Assembly: GCF_900090045.1 (NCBI RefSeq)
Contig: NC_041785.1
Span: forward strand, 124,001-188,000
From: Plasmodium malariae
Taxonomy: Eukaryota; Apicomplexa; Aconoidasida; Haemosporida; Plasmodiidae
Direction of reading: 5' to 3'
DNA: 64,000 bases
Shown: piece after piece, positions 1 to 13,488 of the stretch
Layout: the number at the start of each line of letters is the position of its first letter
Numbering within the stretch: position 1 is the first letter of the stretch
The notes under the pieces: model-generated
The model's input: the letters and a program-made list of their open reading frames with translations, nothing else
Databases searched by the model: none
Told to the model about the DNA's origin: nothing
Position numbers and translations under genes: made by a program

Positions 1-3000
1 AAATAGTCTAGCAAAAGGAAAGATATTGCATGAAAAAAAAAGGAAAATTATATATAAGTGCATATTATGTGCATAAATAATTCTATTCTGTGAACATACC
101 CATAAATTCACTTAAATTTAACCTAAAACTGTTTTACTAATCTACTTTAAATTGCTATCCAAAGATAAATATATAATTCGATTCATTTTGTTCTAAATGA
201 TCTATGTGCTTATTAGTGTCTATATGAATATATTCTGTTGACGAAAATAATAACATATAAAAAGTTTTACAAATATAATTCTAACACTCAGTTATAATAA
301 GAATTTGTTGAAACGATAATATAAGATGATATAAAGTATAGTATTCCTAATAAAACATATTGTATTTCATTTATTTGTTATGCTTTTTCATGAACACTTT
401 GTGCAGGATTAAATGATTCCATAAACACCTTCAAAATTTTGATGAAATAATTCAAAGTGCTTTAATTTATATATAAATAAATAAGATTTTTTTGAAATTC
501 AGTAAGATTCATATGTAGAATCACATGAATGGACACATACTCTTATCAATTGAATGCATACATGTACACATATGAATTCGTACTTACATGTAAAAGATAA
601 AATAACATATATGATACATAAAATTTTTTCTAACAAAATAGATTTTATTTATTATAATTCCAAATCCAATAGGAGTACATAATTACAAATTTATTTTCGC
701 AGTGTCTTTTTTGTGTACACGAACTAAACAAGAAAAACTAAAGTAAAAAAATGTAAACTGTTTCCCTTTCTATTGCTTTTATTTTTTTTTTCATATTTTT
801 CTTGCATTAATCATTTATAGTTATATCCGTTTTCCATTTCTGGAAGAATATCCTTCCAATTAAAAATTCACCAATAAAAATAGAATAAAAAAAAAAAATG
901 ATTTTCAAAAGTACATTACATTTATATATTTTTTATCACGATTAATTATATATTATCTTATACTGTTTTCTTATATGTTTCCTGTATTCATTTGTTCTGG
1001 ATTTACTTTCACATGAACTCTCAGCTATACTTTTTCTTCTTCTTTTTCCCCTTTTATAGATTAACATTCTTTTACGAAGATTAAATCCTCATAAAAAAAA
1101 ATACAACTAAGGAAAAAACAGTCTAGGGTCATTATCTGCATATTTATCTAATACAATGAATACATTGTTAAAACATTACATATTCTATTTTCTGTTTCAA
1201 TAAAAGTTTGTTTACTCAATCCTTTAACTTGTAATCTCCCAAAGAATAGTACAACAAGAATACAAAGAATATTAACATTTACATTTATAATTGCTTATTT
1301 AACAAAAATTACTATAATAAGTTGTTCGATTCATAATTTAGTTACTTTTTCACAACGACATTATGCAAATTCTGTTACTCCTTATATTTAAAAATTCTTA
1401 CATAATAAAATTCCATGAAACTTTATTAATATTTTACTTTTTAATTAAAAAATTTTAAGTATTAATTGCATAAAAAATGAAGGCTAAAAAGATGAGTTAA
1501 AATGGAAAACTAAAATAGTTAAATTGAAAAGATAAGTCAAAATATAACGTTAAAACCTTTAGACATATATGTACATATATAATCTACATTCCTTACATAA
1601 ACATACATATACATATGTGAAAATAATATAAACTAATTAAAAAAAACAAATAAAATATGTTTACTTTTTTAATGAGAATATCTATTGATACATATTCATG
1701 AATATGAAACTAATGTTATAATATATGTAATAATATACTTTGAAATATAAGTAAAAATTTGGTTATTTTATTTTTGCTTATGTTTGTAAATATATAATAT
1801 TATGATATAATAAAATTTACCATATTTATATTTTTCAATCCAAATTCTTTTGTATTTTTAAAAATTCAAATAAATAGAACTATTATTTTATTCAAAAAAA
1901 AAAAAAAAAACGAAATTTTGAATATGATATAGAGAAATACAAACAAGCGTATTACATATAGTCTTCAATGTACCAAAAATTGAATTAAATATAACGATGT
2001 ACATAAAAAAGGTATGAAAAAAGAATATATACCTAGGAAATATTCAAATTTTGGAACTTAAATGAAATTATAAAGTTCATGAAAGCAATATAGTGAAAAT
2101 ATTTTTATTCTTATGACTTGCTACAAACACGTCTGAAATTTAATGTTATGCTTAAATAATGAAACAAATAAGTATAATAACATTGTGATGCATTAAATGT
2201 ATTGCTTATACTACTGTAAATAATGTCATTAATAAATAAAGGAATTATAATTTGTTTATTTATTACATATTATTTAAATGGACAGATATGTGTAACACCT
2301 ATAAATGTATATATATAATTCCTCTATTTAATAAAAAAAACAAAAAATTCATATATATTATAATATTCACAAATTATTAGTTAAATGAATATATAACACA
2401 TTAATAACTATAAATACCTTATTTGTTCATTTATTTAAACATTTATTTATTTGTTTGTCTATATTATTTTCTGTAAATTATTTTCAACTATAAATAAAAA
2501 TATAAAAATTTTAGTTATTTTTTTTTTTGTTGTTGTTTATTAATAAATACGTTTTACAGTCCTTACTTAATACAATACTTAATTTTTAAATGATAAATTT
2601 TTTTAAAGGTTAATATAGATAAATTTGAAAAAACCATAGATTAGTATATAATTAATAGGTATTACTAGAGTGTGCCTCATCTAATAAAAGCCATAGCGCT
2701 AAAAATAATAAATAGCAGTAATTCTATTTTCATATGATATAAAAAAATTTTTTTTTATGTATCTATATCATTTAACACGAATGTAATCATAGCAAGCATA
2801 GTAAAAAATAGTATTAGATTACACAACTTATAATTAAGATGCATAATAGTATTTTAATTGTAGTGTTTTTAGAAATGAATATTCTATAAATTCTGTGGAA
2901 AGGTTTAATAATACAGTAAAAATGACTTCATATATGATATTTCTTTTATATAATTTTCATTTTGTATTCAATGAAAATAATTAGATATAAAAAATAAATA

Positions 3001-5257
3001 ATAAATCAAATTATTCTTTGAATTATCCTTAATCAAAACTATGTATTTACTAGTGATTATATAATCTCCTTTAATATCTAGTTTTCATTTGAAATACTAA
3101 GATTATTATTTGATCACTGTTCTAATAATGAATGTAAAATATTTGGATCCCTCGTTAAAAATTCATATAAAATTTTTAAATATTGTATAGATACAAGAAA
3201 ATTTAAAGTTTATATGTATTTTCAAAATTATGCGTTTCAACTAATAACAAATTTAGAATAGTTATATTATGATATATATGAAACAGCTTGACTTCATCCA
3301 GTTTCATTGCAATATTTGTTCCCAAATTTCAAATAAATAAGCATGCATATTATCCATTTTTAGATTATTGTTAATTAATTGAGTACTAGATAAAATGTAA
3401 TTGATTTTACTCCAAATAATTATTTTTGTTTATATGTAAATATATACAAAAAAAAATATATTATTTCAATAGATTATTTTATATACATATATATATATAA
3501 TATATGCATATAAGAATATATATTAATTAAATATTATTATATTTAATATTAACAAAAAACAAAAATATATTCATTTTATTAAAATTTTTGTTATCATGCT
3601 GTTCACTGTTCCCAGGCATAATTACATATATACGGTAGTTTCATATTCTCCAGGATTAATTATTCATTTAGAAGGTAAAATATATGCATGCATTATTTAG
3701 TTCATTAAAAAATACATTTTCTGATCCAAGCAGTTATTACAATTGAAAGATATTTTAATATTTCTTTGTAAATTCTATAGCATTCCATCAAAAATTAAAA
3801 TGAGTAAACGAAATTTATATATTACCTTTATCACAATGTCGTTTTATGGGGAACACTATACATTACACCTATACAATTAAATATTTTAAAAAATATATAG
3901 CATCATTATAAATGCAAAATATTAAAATATGTCCAATACATAGAAACCATGTTACTTATTTATAGATTATCTATAAAAATAAGTTAATTTCATCACTTTT
4001 ATTTTTTTAAAAATATTATCATTATTTTTTTGAAGAAATTACTAATGTATATATAAATCATAAATATTTTTATATACCTCTAAAATGATTTTAATATATT
4101 ACATATTATATGTACTCTCATAAAAAAATATCAAAAATATATGAATAAATATATATGTATAATTGTATGATTTTAAAAGATATATATCCATTTTCATTAC
4201 CCTTAATGATAATTCTTATATTTATAGATATATAACACATTTTTTAGAGGTATTTTATTATGAAAAAGCAAAGATAACAAGAAAATAATTCCACTATAGT
4301 TTGATAATATGTTATTATAAATAATTTATCAATTCAATCCTTTAGTAATATAAAAAGTAAAAAAAAATTACATATATTCTATTTTTATATAAATTTTCAT
4401 TATAGCGTAAATATAAATAATTTTTCAAAATTGAATTAACGTCACAATAAAAAATAATAATAATAATCAGTTAAATGCCTTTATTTCTATATTTAACTAG
4501 AAATAGTAACATTCGTGATGTTATCTATTATAAATATACTCCATACAAAAAATATATTATTTAAATATATACTTATATTTTCCCCCTTTTAATATAAGAA
4601 AAAGCAGCTAAGCGTTTTTTTGAAAAGACTTTTACAATAAATATATTTTATAATTCATATAAAATGAAACATACGTTATAGAATAAATAAAAGGTTCTTA
4701 AGTAAAATTACATTTACATATATTATTCAAACAAAGCACATTTGCTCCTTTCAATCAAATACATATAAAGTTACATTCACTTTTAATTTAAAAGTAATAA
4801 TACATTTTTATAATTGTGTAAGCAAATTATAATTTTATAATGGAACTTGTTAAAAAATAGAAAGTACCCTTTATAATAGTACAAATATAGAATAATACGG
4901 CTTAAATAAAATTATAAGTATTATTTTATTACATATAAAGTTTGATACATAAAAACACATTTTTCACGTAAATATATTTATATATGTAAATATATATTTT
5001 AAACTATGATATATGATAAACATAAACAATACTTTATATTCCATATTTAAAATAATTCTAAAACTCTCAAATTCATCAAAATAAACAGTGAGCATATTTT
5101 TTCTCAGTATTATATCAATATAACATAAGAGAAAAAGCATTTAAAAAATTTAAACGATTATATATATGTTTATTAAGTAGAGATCTAAAACTATTACAGA
5201 AAATATTTCATATTGAAGATTACATTTCCGAAACAAATATATTCCTCATTATATATT
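1..5257. other. AT-rich intergenic DNA, no gene recognised
   Basis: This stretch of about 5.3 kb has no long open frame on either strand and no exon that I can pair with a splice site. It is made of short A, T and TA runs with stops in every frame. I see no telomere-type heptamer repeat, so if a chromosome end lies to the left it is outside the window. Confidence 0.6.
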
Positions 5258-6190
5258 TTACCTTTTTCTGAACTTAATTTTTTGATATTTTTTAACTTTT
5301 TTATGGTAGTAAAAAATGTATAATATTGTGGTGAAACCTAGTATTAAGAAAGGTATTAAATAAATTACATATATTAGAAAAGGTTTAGTCATAAGCGTCC
5401 ACGTTTTTCCACTACTTCCCATATTTATTTGTGGCCATAAGAAATCTAAATTAAGATTTTTCAAAAAAGAACGTAAATGCGCAGACCACCCCTTTCCAAG
5501 TATTCTATTCAACACACTTAGCAACCGGCCTCCAAGTCCATATCCACCAGAAAAATCTAATATTAGGTAGGTTGATAATAATATGAACAAGAATAAAGGT
5601 AAAATAATTCGTACTCTGTATTTTTTAAATACTGTTTTTCTGAAAATTTTATCACTTATAGTCTTGGTGTTCTGAAGAAAATCTATATAATCAAGTTCTT
5701 TGAATATTTTTTTTTCCATATGGGAATATTTTTTTGTTTCAAACATACAAGATTTATTTTTCATATGTTGTTTATGGCCTCTTATACTCATTGATGAAAT
5801 TTCATTAGACCATTTGTTTTTTTCTCTTAACTTCTTTTCGTAATTACGTATATCCTCTTTTAAACATAACAAATTTGAATCCTTATCGTGTTTATATTTT
5901 GCTAGTATCCTATATGTTCTTGCATCCATTTTCTTTCCATGAATGCATTTATCATCTACAGAATTCTTAAATATACTCTAAAAAAACCAAGTAAATATTT
6001 GTTATTTAAAGTATAAATTATTTTATGATAAAAAAACTTTTTAATAAAAATAAAACACTAAAAATGATAATAATCCAAATATCCTTAAATAATCTTATAA
6101 TACCACACAATTCTTAAAATGGCATATCCCGGACAAAAGCACAAACTCAGCAATTTTAATAAATAAAAGTAACTTAATTTTTTGTTTCAT
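5258..6190 (-). CDS. fam-l-type exported protein, two exons, intact
   Basis: Exon 1 is 6104-6190 (29 codons) and exon 2 is 5258-5977; the 126-bp intron has GT and AG ends and phase 0. The product is 268 residues. Exon 1 begins MKQKIKLLLFIKIA and is a hydrophobic signal or anchor. Exon 2 gives R52-I-L-A55 after RTY, a non-canonical PEXEL-like motif. Then come ETKKYSHMEKKIFKELDY, a hydrophobic helix at about 153-171, a glycine-rich loop, a second helix at about 228-252, and the basic tail KKVKKYQKIKFRKR. This pattern matches the fam-l type of P. malariae two-helix exported proteins; the l versus m letter is from memory. The likely role is export to the host cell, with molecular function unknown. 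It forms a same-strand doublet with the fam-m-type gene at 8540-9377. I chose the start because exon 1 has the family length and sequence. No frameshift or internal stop is seen. Confidence 0.9.
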
Positions 6191-8539
6191 GATATATTAT
6201 TTTAATACTGCAATATATCCTGTAAAGAACAAAATAAACTACAATATAAATGTATTAATGATAAAGCATACTATAATTATTAATTTAATTTTTTTTTTTT
6301 TTTTACTTTTTATTTATTTGCATAGAATTAATAAAACGTATATACATATAATTCACTTTACAACGGAGACTAAGAAAAATAAATTTTATATATATTACAA
6401 AAGTTTTATTGTAATCTTTTGTTTGAAAAAAAAATTTCATATAAATATAATATTTTTCATTTTTTGAAAAATGTTAAAAATATATGATTAAATATAGTAT
6501 ATTAGAAAAATAATCTTATTTATTAATTCTTTTTAAAAATAAAAAAAAGAAAAAAAATTAAGTTTTCTTAATATTTATAAATATTTACGTTAGGTAGTAT
6601 ATATAATGTATACGTCACAGAATGTATATACTATAGAAAGTATAAAATATAGGTCATATTTTGTCCCATATATTAAGAAAATATTATATAATTTCAATGA
6701 TGTTTTTCTATTAATAATATTAATTTTATAAATAATATATTTTGGAAAATTCGATAACTTCTAATAGGATATGTATTATTATAATAATATTAAAATAGTA
6801 GTAATTAATGTAGAAATCATATCTTTGTGCAATAATTTATCATATATTATTTATAACACTTACATTATATAATGCTTCATAATATATTTAATAATTCTCA
6901 TTTATATAATATGACTGAATCTATAAAACAATTTCTAATTTTAGAATAATAAATAAATTATAATGTTTTATTTTTGCTTAATATCCTGTGGAAATCACAA
7001 TTTTTATTAAAGTTTAATTTACGTCCATATTTGTACTTATAAAGTTTTTAAATTCTTCTGCTTAAACTTTTTTGTTAATTAATTATACTAGTTTATAAAA
7101 AATTCAATAAAAAGAAATAATAAAAAATTAAATAAGCATATGGAAATTCTTTCTTTAAATGTATTATTATTGGTATAAAATTGCAGCATTAACATATCTC
7201 TCAAATTTTTTATTAATAAAAATTCATATATTTTTTAGTTACGAATTTATTTCATCACAAATATTTATATGAATTTTGTAAAATTCATTTAAGTTAACCA
7301 TTATGTAAACGTAATAATAGAATGATGAAAATATGTTTTCTCCTATTTATTGGAAACATATAACTTTGCGCGAAATATATAATGAACAATATGCAACTGC
7401 AGCTAAAAATAAAATTAGACTAATAAATAAAGATTATTTCCTTAAAAACAGGAACAACACTAATTATAAACCTAAATCTATACTTATGAATTATATATTA
7501 AAAGAATTCTTTTTCGTTTTTACTTTTACATAAAAACAGAAAATTATAAATAAGAAATAATTAGTAGTGTTGAACATAAACTATGTGTATTAATATACGT
7601 CTTCTAAATAATATTATAAACTAATATATTTATAAAATATAATAAAAAACAGCAAAAATATATAATTTATTTATATATTTTCAATATATTATATATTTAA
7701 TTTATTCTTCTAAAAATGAATTAACACCACAATTAAGCACAATAATAATATAGCAGATACATTTAACTCCTCATATAACTGTAAAGATATGGAATCCAAA
7801 AGTTTGTATGTAATGACAAATAATTCATACTTAACAAAGATATCTTTCTATTTTAGATAACTTCAAATTTTTATTATGTAAACAAAACTAAATGTACATC
7901 ATAAAACTTTTTTCATTAACTATGTCCTATAATATATTTCTTACAATACATATTTTATTTAATTAATAAAAATAGTTCCTTTGATAAAAATAATACATAT
8001 ATACAGGTCAAAGCAACAAAATATATGTATTTCCTTTCATTAAATAATAAATAAGACACATTTGTTTTTAACAGAAAACTAATAATATGTTTTCCAAATA
8101 GCAAAAAAAAATTATTTATCTAGTACTAGAATAAGACAATTAATAAAAAGTATCATTTCATATATTTCATATATAAATGAACACATTATTTTATTAATAT
8201 TATACGAATTCTTGTGTGATATATATTAATTTTAACGTACGAAATGTTTTTCTAAAAAATTTTTTTTAATACATAAATATATATATTAGTCCATTATATA
8301 AAATTAAAATGAAGTACAATTTAAAATTCACATTTAAAAAAATCAAAATTATCAAAATTACAAAAAGTTAAAAACATATATTTTTTGTGATGCGTATAAA
8401 AAGGATCACACATATTATGATTTCTTTATAAAATATAAACTATTATGCCTATCCTTTCCAAGCTAATCACCAAATATTTTATAGTTATTATAAAAACAAT
8501 AAAAAACATTTTAGAAAAAAATATATACCTATTATGCGC
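6191..8539. other. Intergenic spacer inside the fam doublet
   Basis: About 2.35 kb of AT-rich DNA separates the two minus-strand fam genes, so it should hold the promoter of the 5258-6190 gene. Open frames at 6189-6467 and 7333-7533 are short; the first is low complexity. I recognise no conserved block. Confidence 0.5.
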
Positions 8540-9377
8540 TTACTCAGATATCAACTTAATTTTTTCATATTTTTCATTATTTTTTAAAATCCTAGGAATC
8601 ACTATTATAATTATTATAGATAATATAACAATAAGTAAGCCAAATAATACCGTAAAAACATAGGGTCCTGCTTTTGTAGCAGTATCATTGGAAAATAACA
8701 ACTTTGCGAACACTTTCCCTGCACTTCCAAACAGTTTAAATCCTTCTAATATGGCGTATGCTACTCCCACCACGAATAAAAGAAAAAACAGAGTAACCCC
8801 AAATCCATAACTTCTAAACTTTGTTTTTTGTAAAGCTATATCACAAATTCTTCGATTTCTTTCAACAATATTATCATAATCTTTTTTTGTGATCCATTTT
8901 TTTTCAAAATGGAAATGCTTTCCATCAAACATTCCATTATTATAATCTATAATTTCAGTATAGTAACTTGCATTATTTAGCGATCTTCTATTCGATTTTT
9001 TGTTTTTTCTATTATCGTTTTCTCCACTAAATGGTATATCTTCTTTTAAACCTAAAATATTTGAGCACATTTCCTGCTTATGTTTTGCTAATGATCGAGA
9101 ATTTGTTGTATATATTTTTCTACCAACGTCGTAATTCTCACCAAAATATTTGTTAAAAGTAAGCTAATAAATTAAGTAAATAATTATTATTTAAAATAAT
9201 AAATAGTGTATCACACTAAAAATACGTACTTTAAAAAAACAACAATAAATATATTAATAATATATCTATCCTTAAATAATATTATAATACCTCATAATCG
9301 TTAAAATAGCATATCCACGCCGAAAGGATAAACGAAGCAATTTTGACATATAAGATTATTTTAATATTTTGTTCCAT
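8540..9377 (-). CDS. fam-m-type exported protein, two exons, intact
   Basis: Exon 1 is 9291-9377 (29 codons, starting MEQNIKIILYVKIASF) and exon 2 is 8540-9163; the intron is 127 bp, GT-AG, phase 0. The product is 236 residues. R52-S-L-A55 is the PEXEL-like motif and occupies the same residue position as in the neighbouring gene. A basic, polar segment leads to the family block YYTEIIDYNNGMFDGKHFHF (residues 97-116), then a dibasic stretch, a helix at about 151-168, a small Gly/Ala/Lys loop, a second helix at about 197-218, and the tail NNEKYEKIKLISE. This fits the fam-m type of P. malariae (letter assigned from memory). The product is expected to be exported by blood-stage parasites; biochemical role unknown. 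The intron start is nearly identical to that of the 5258-6190 gene, implying shared ancestry. Reading frame and splice sites look intact. Confidence 0.9.
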
Positions 9378-11964
9378 TTTATAGATTTTTTATATTCTCA
9401 TATACATAGTAAGCATAAAATTAAAATTAATATAATATATATTTAATGATAAAGGTACTATATTTATTTTTACAATTTTTTTTTATTATTTTTTCGTCAC
9501 AACGTGATGAAATATAGATAATTGTAATAATTTTATAACGAAGATCAAGAAAAATGATTTTAAATATATATTATAGAATATTTATCTTAATTGTATTTTT
9601 AAAAAACTAATTTACGTTAAAATATAATAATCTGAATTCATTCATAAATATCCATGATACATATATCAATTATTTAATATAGTAGAAATATAAAATTTTT
9701 ATATTTATTAGTCTTTATCATAAAAAGAAAGATATATATTTTACTTCATGATGTTCGTAAGTATTGAGTTTATCTAATATATAGGATATATAGAATATAA
9801 AACATTTAGAATATATATAATGTATCATTTTACATTTTAAAAAAATAATTGCAAAAATTAATGAAATTTTTTTTTTTTTTTTTTTTATATAATTTTAATC
9901 TTTTTGCTATTTATAAAATATAATGAATATTATAATAAATTGAAAATGTTAATATTGTTTACAATATATTTTGTTATATCATTCGTATGAGTTTCAATTT
10001 TTTATAAACTATAATATACATAATAAATTAAATTTATAAATATTCTGCCTAATCTATAAAACAATTTTCATTTTAGCATTATATTTTCATATTAAAATGA
10101 TTATTTAATTTTAATGTATGTCTATATTTATAAAATAAATTGATTTAATTCGACGTTATGCATATATATATTTGTTTTTAATTTAATGTAAGTATTTGTA
10201 AGAAATAACAATATAAAAAGAAAAAAAACTTAAAAATATATTAAAATTTTTATTTGTATGTTGTTCGATTTTTTTTAGCGAATATCTGCATAAATTTATC
10301 TCAATTTTTATATCTTCAAGTATATTTACATATAAGAAAAAATGAAACACACAAGCTCTATCAACGTTTAAAAAGTAACATTTGAAATATATATAGCGTG
10401 ATATTAATATACGAAATATTAATTTTAACATGTTGATTAAAATTGAATTTACAGAATAAATTTTTTAATAAAATTAGTATTTAATAATTTCAAAAAATCT
10501 GAAACGTTCTTTAGTAAAACAATTCAGTTTATTCTTATATAATTAAAAATTTTATAAAACATATATCTTAACATTTTAATTAAAATATATCAAAGCTCAC
10601 ATAATTAACAATAGCACAATAATATTTTTATTAGCATATATTTATAAGGTGAATATTACTTTACTGGAGAGTATTACTTATATAAAAAAATACTTAGCTA
10701 TTATGATAAACACCTTCTTCTTTTACATGCATTTTTTAGCCTATTGTTTCTTCTACAAACATATTTGCACAGAAAAAATGCAGAGTAGCACAAATGTATA
10801 AATGAATATCTATATATAAAGACATTATGGAATATATGTATTTAACCTAAAATTTATTTACATTTTGTTTAATGGTTTATTCGATTTTATTATATATTTT
10901 TGATTCATTTTCATAAAGTACAAAATGTTTAAGGAATAACAAAATTAATAACTGTTCTTTTATATGTATCAATACTGTAAGAATTGTCTCAAGAATTTAT
11001 TCTCTTGGTACTGTCCAAAAAAAAAGGGATAATAATTTTTTATTATAAAATTTCTTTTATATTAGGAATTAATTAATTCTCATAATATAATTTAATATAT
11101 AACTAGTATACGCTTTATGTAATGATGCAAGGAATTTATTTCCTTCATTTAATTATAAAGGTACATGAATATTAAAATTGGTAATTTTCTATTAATAACT
11201 AATTCGTAAAAGTAAAAAAATATTAGTTCATATGAGTAATTTCATCTTTAACTATTCAAGTATTCTATAAATATATTAAAATTATATTTACATGAAATAT
11301 GATTTGAAATATATACTTTTCATAACAATATTCTAAAAAGAATATTTATTAAATATACTTTTGTATAAAACGTACATATTAACAAGAAATAAAATACATA
11401 TATTTATTTTTATTCAATAAAAAACTTCAAGGTGATTTTAAACTAAAACTAATATATAATTAAATTGTTAAATAAATTCTTCATATAATCACTTGCAACC
11501 ATAAAAAAACCAATAAGAAGTATGGCTCTTAGAAGTGTAAATAGTTTCACTTCTTAGTTAAAGTTGTATTAATTGTAATTTAATACATTAAATTAAATAA
11601 AGACATGTAATTTGTAATAAGAATTTACATAAATTATATATACACATAATTCTTTCTTATATTCCCCATACTTTTATTATAAATATTGAGTAATATCTAT
11701 TTAACATTCCTATGAAACATATTATATATATTATATAGTTATAACAAGTGTGAACAACAAATTAACTTATAAGAGTACAACATATTAATAAAACAAAAAT
11801 AGAAACATTTGAACAGTTGCAAATATTTAATATGTATTTTTTTACTTTTTTGTGTCACTATATATAAGTACATAAACTAGTATGTATAAATAATTTTATA
11901 TAAATAAAGTGAAGAATTTAATTGAGAATATAATATCATTAATCAAAAAGTAGATCCTTATTAT
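9378..11964. other. AT-rich intergenic DNA
   Basis: No gene is recognised. The stretch includes the presumed promoter of the fam-m-type gene at its left end and a T18-20 tract near 9870-9885. The minus-strand open frame at 10183-10431 has no family signature and no upstream signal exon, so I do not call it. Confidence 0.5.
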
Positions 11965-12571
11965 TTATTCAAAAAATGCTTTTCTAAAGCTTTTATATTT
12001 ATTATATCGATTTTTAAACTTCATTGCAAAAATATCCTTCCTATATTTCAAGAATTTTACAAGAATATAAATAATCAATGAAATAGTTAAAAAAACTAAC
12101 AAAAATAAAACGAAATAATCATAATATTTCATAAATTCGTATAAAACATGCTTTATTACTTCATCGCGTAAAAACATATTTACATAATAGGAACATGTAA
12201 TAAATAACGGAAATCCATTAATATAATATTTCAAGTAAAGCAAATATCAAATCTGCACTCTTATAATCTTAACATATTAAACCTTTTTTATGGGTAGAAT
12301 CCGTGTATATCATATAATTATATATAGGACTAAATAACCTATATAATATTTTTTCAAAGAAATAATCTACCTCTTCAAATGTTTTCCATATAATTGGTGT
12401 TAATTTTTTGATTAAACCTTTGGATGAAGTTCTTATATTAATTTTATTCGTAGACTCTCATTTTCCATCAAATTATGATTCGTCTTTATCGTCCTCGTTT
12501 TTTGAATTATAAAATTCATTTTCAAATAATATGTCTTTTAATTCTACATTTTTTTCATATGTCTCACCATA
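11965..12571 (-). pseudogene. Decayed Plasmodium exported-protein gene, main exon
   Basis: Read on the minus strand from an acceptor-like TTGTTGTAG (exon start 12571), the DNA encodes an acidic stretch beginning YGETYEKNVELKDILFE. This is followed by in-frame stops after KDES and after FDGK, a well-preserved segment with KGLIKKLTPIIWKTFEEVDY and YFFEKILYRLFSPI, another stop after KKGLIC, and a frame change near 12235-12243. The last 92 codons then stay open: a short hydrophobic segment, a strong helix around FVLFLLVFLTISLIIYILVK, and the basic tail NRYNKYKSFRKAFFE. The layout resembles the unnamed Plasmodium exported proteins with C-terminal helices found in subtelomeres. At least three stops and one frameshift make it a pseudogene. 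A possible first exon lies at 12794-12880. Confidence 0.7.
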
Positions 12572-12793
12572 CTACAACAAAATATCTTACTTTTTATATA
12601 ATATTCTATGGTTACTGTTCATTTCATGGAAAGAATTATCAAAGCATAATATAAGTAAAATAAAATATTTAAATACTTATGATGTGATATAATTATTTTC
12701 TCATTATATTACTACTATTATTAATGTACATATATACTTAATATGAAGCAGTAATGAATAATAAGAAAATTTTCTTGGAGGATATTATTATAC

Positions 12794-12880
12794 CACAACT
12801 TAGTAATTATAACAGGAACAACTGCATAGAAGAAATATAAGACTTTTCACTAAAATAAAAAAATTCACTTTCTATTAATG
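12794..12880 (-). pseudogene. Possible exon-1 relic of the decayed exported gene
   Basis: Immediately before a donor-like GTATAATAATATC on the minus strand there is an 87-base stretch encoding a hydrophobic run (EFFILVKSLIFLL, then a Cys/Ser cluster) with one stop near its end. Its length equals the 29-codon first exons of the other exported genes here, but the first codon reads CAT rather than ATG and the intron would be 222 bp, longer than usual. Suggestive only. Confidence 0.25.
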
Positions 12881-13399
12881 TTAGCATTATTTTTTCTTAT
12901 ATTATCTTTGTGTTTGTAAAGAATTCACTATATTTTCACAACGAACTATTACAATGATAGTATTATTTGCATTCTAATTTTTTTTTCTTTTAAAAGTATT
13001 AAGTATGATAAATAAAATACAAATATAAACTTTAGAAAGGAAAAGATCATTTTAAAAATGTTATAGTAAATGTTTTCAATAATGATATTTGTAGAAAAAT
13101 GAATATTTTTTACAAGTAGTTTTAATGTATTAAATATTGTTAATGTTTGGAATATATATATATATTTCCTTATATAACAATTAAAAATTTTTATTATTTA
13201 TACCTTTTAGAAATAAAATTAAATTGATCTTTTGATGTTTAACAATTTAATTTTATATTTAAAAAAAAATATATATATAAATATATACCTTGAATATTCA
13301 CATAGAAATGTATATTAGGAATATAACTTTTAAATTTTTTCATATTTCCTTATCAGAAAAAATGGATTTGAGTTCTTATTATTATTTTTAAACATTATT

Positions 13400-13488
13400 T
13401 AATAATTAAATGGTTTAAACTGTCATATGAAATTTAAAATTAATTATACGAAATGAAAAAAAAAATAAGATAAAATTTTTTGTTCCAC
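13400..13488 (-). pseudogene. Possible fam-type exon-1 relic
   Basis: The minus strand reads GTG-GAA-CAA-AAA-ATT followed by codons for LSYFFF, close to the MEQKI-x(3)-FF start of fam first exons with ATG changed to GTG. A stop follows and no clean donor is present, although CATATGACAG near 13420 resembles the 3' end of the 30923 exon 1. No exon-2 relic was found beside it. Confidence 0.25.

Noticed and set aside
7333..7533. 66-codon plus-strand frame (MFSPIYWKHITLREIYNEQY and onward)
   Set aside because: Partly protein-like but with no signal exon, splice site or family match, and it lies in the fam doublet spacer. Not enough to call.
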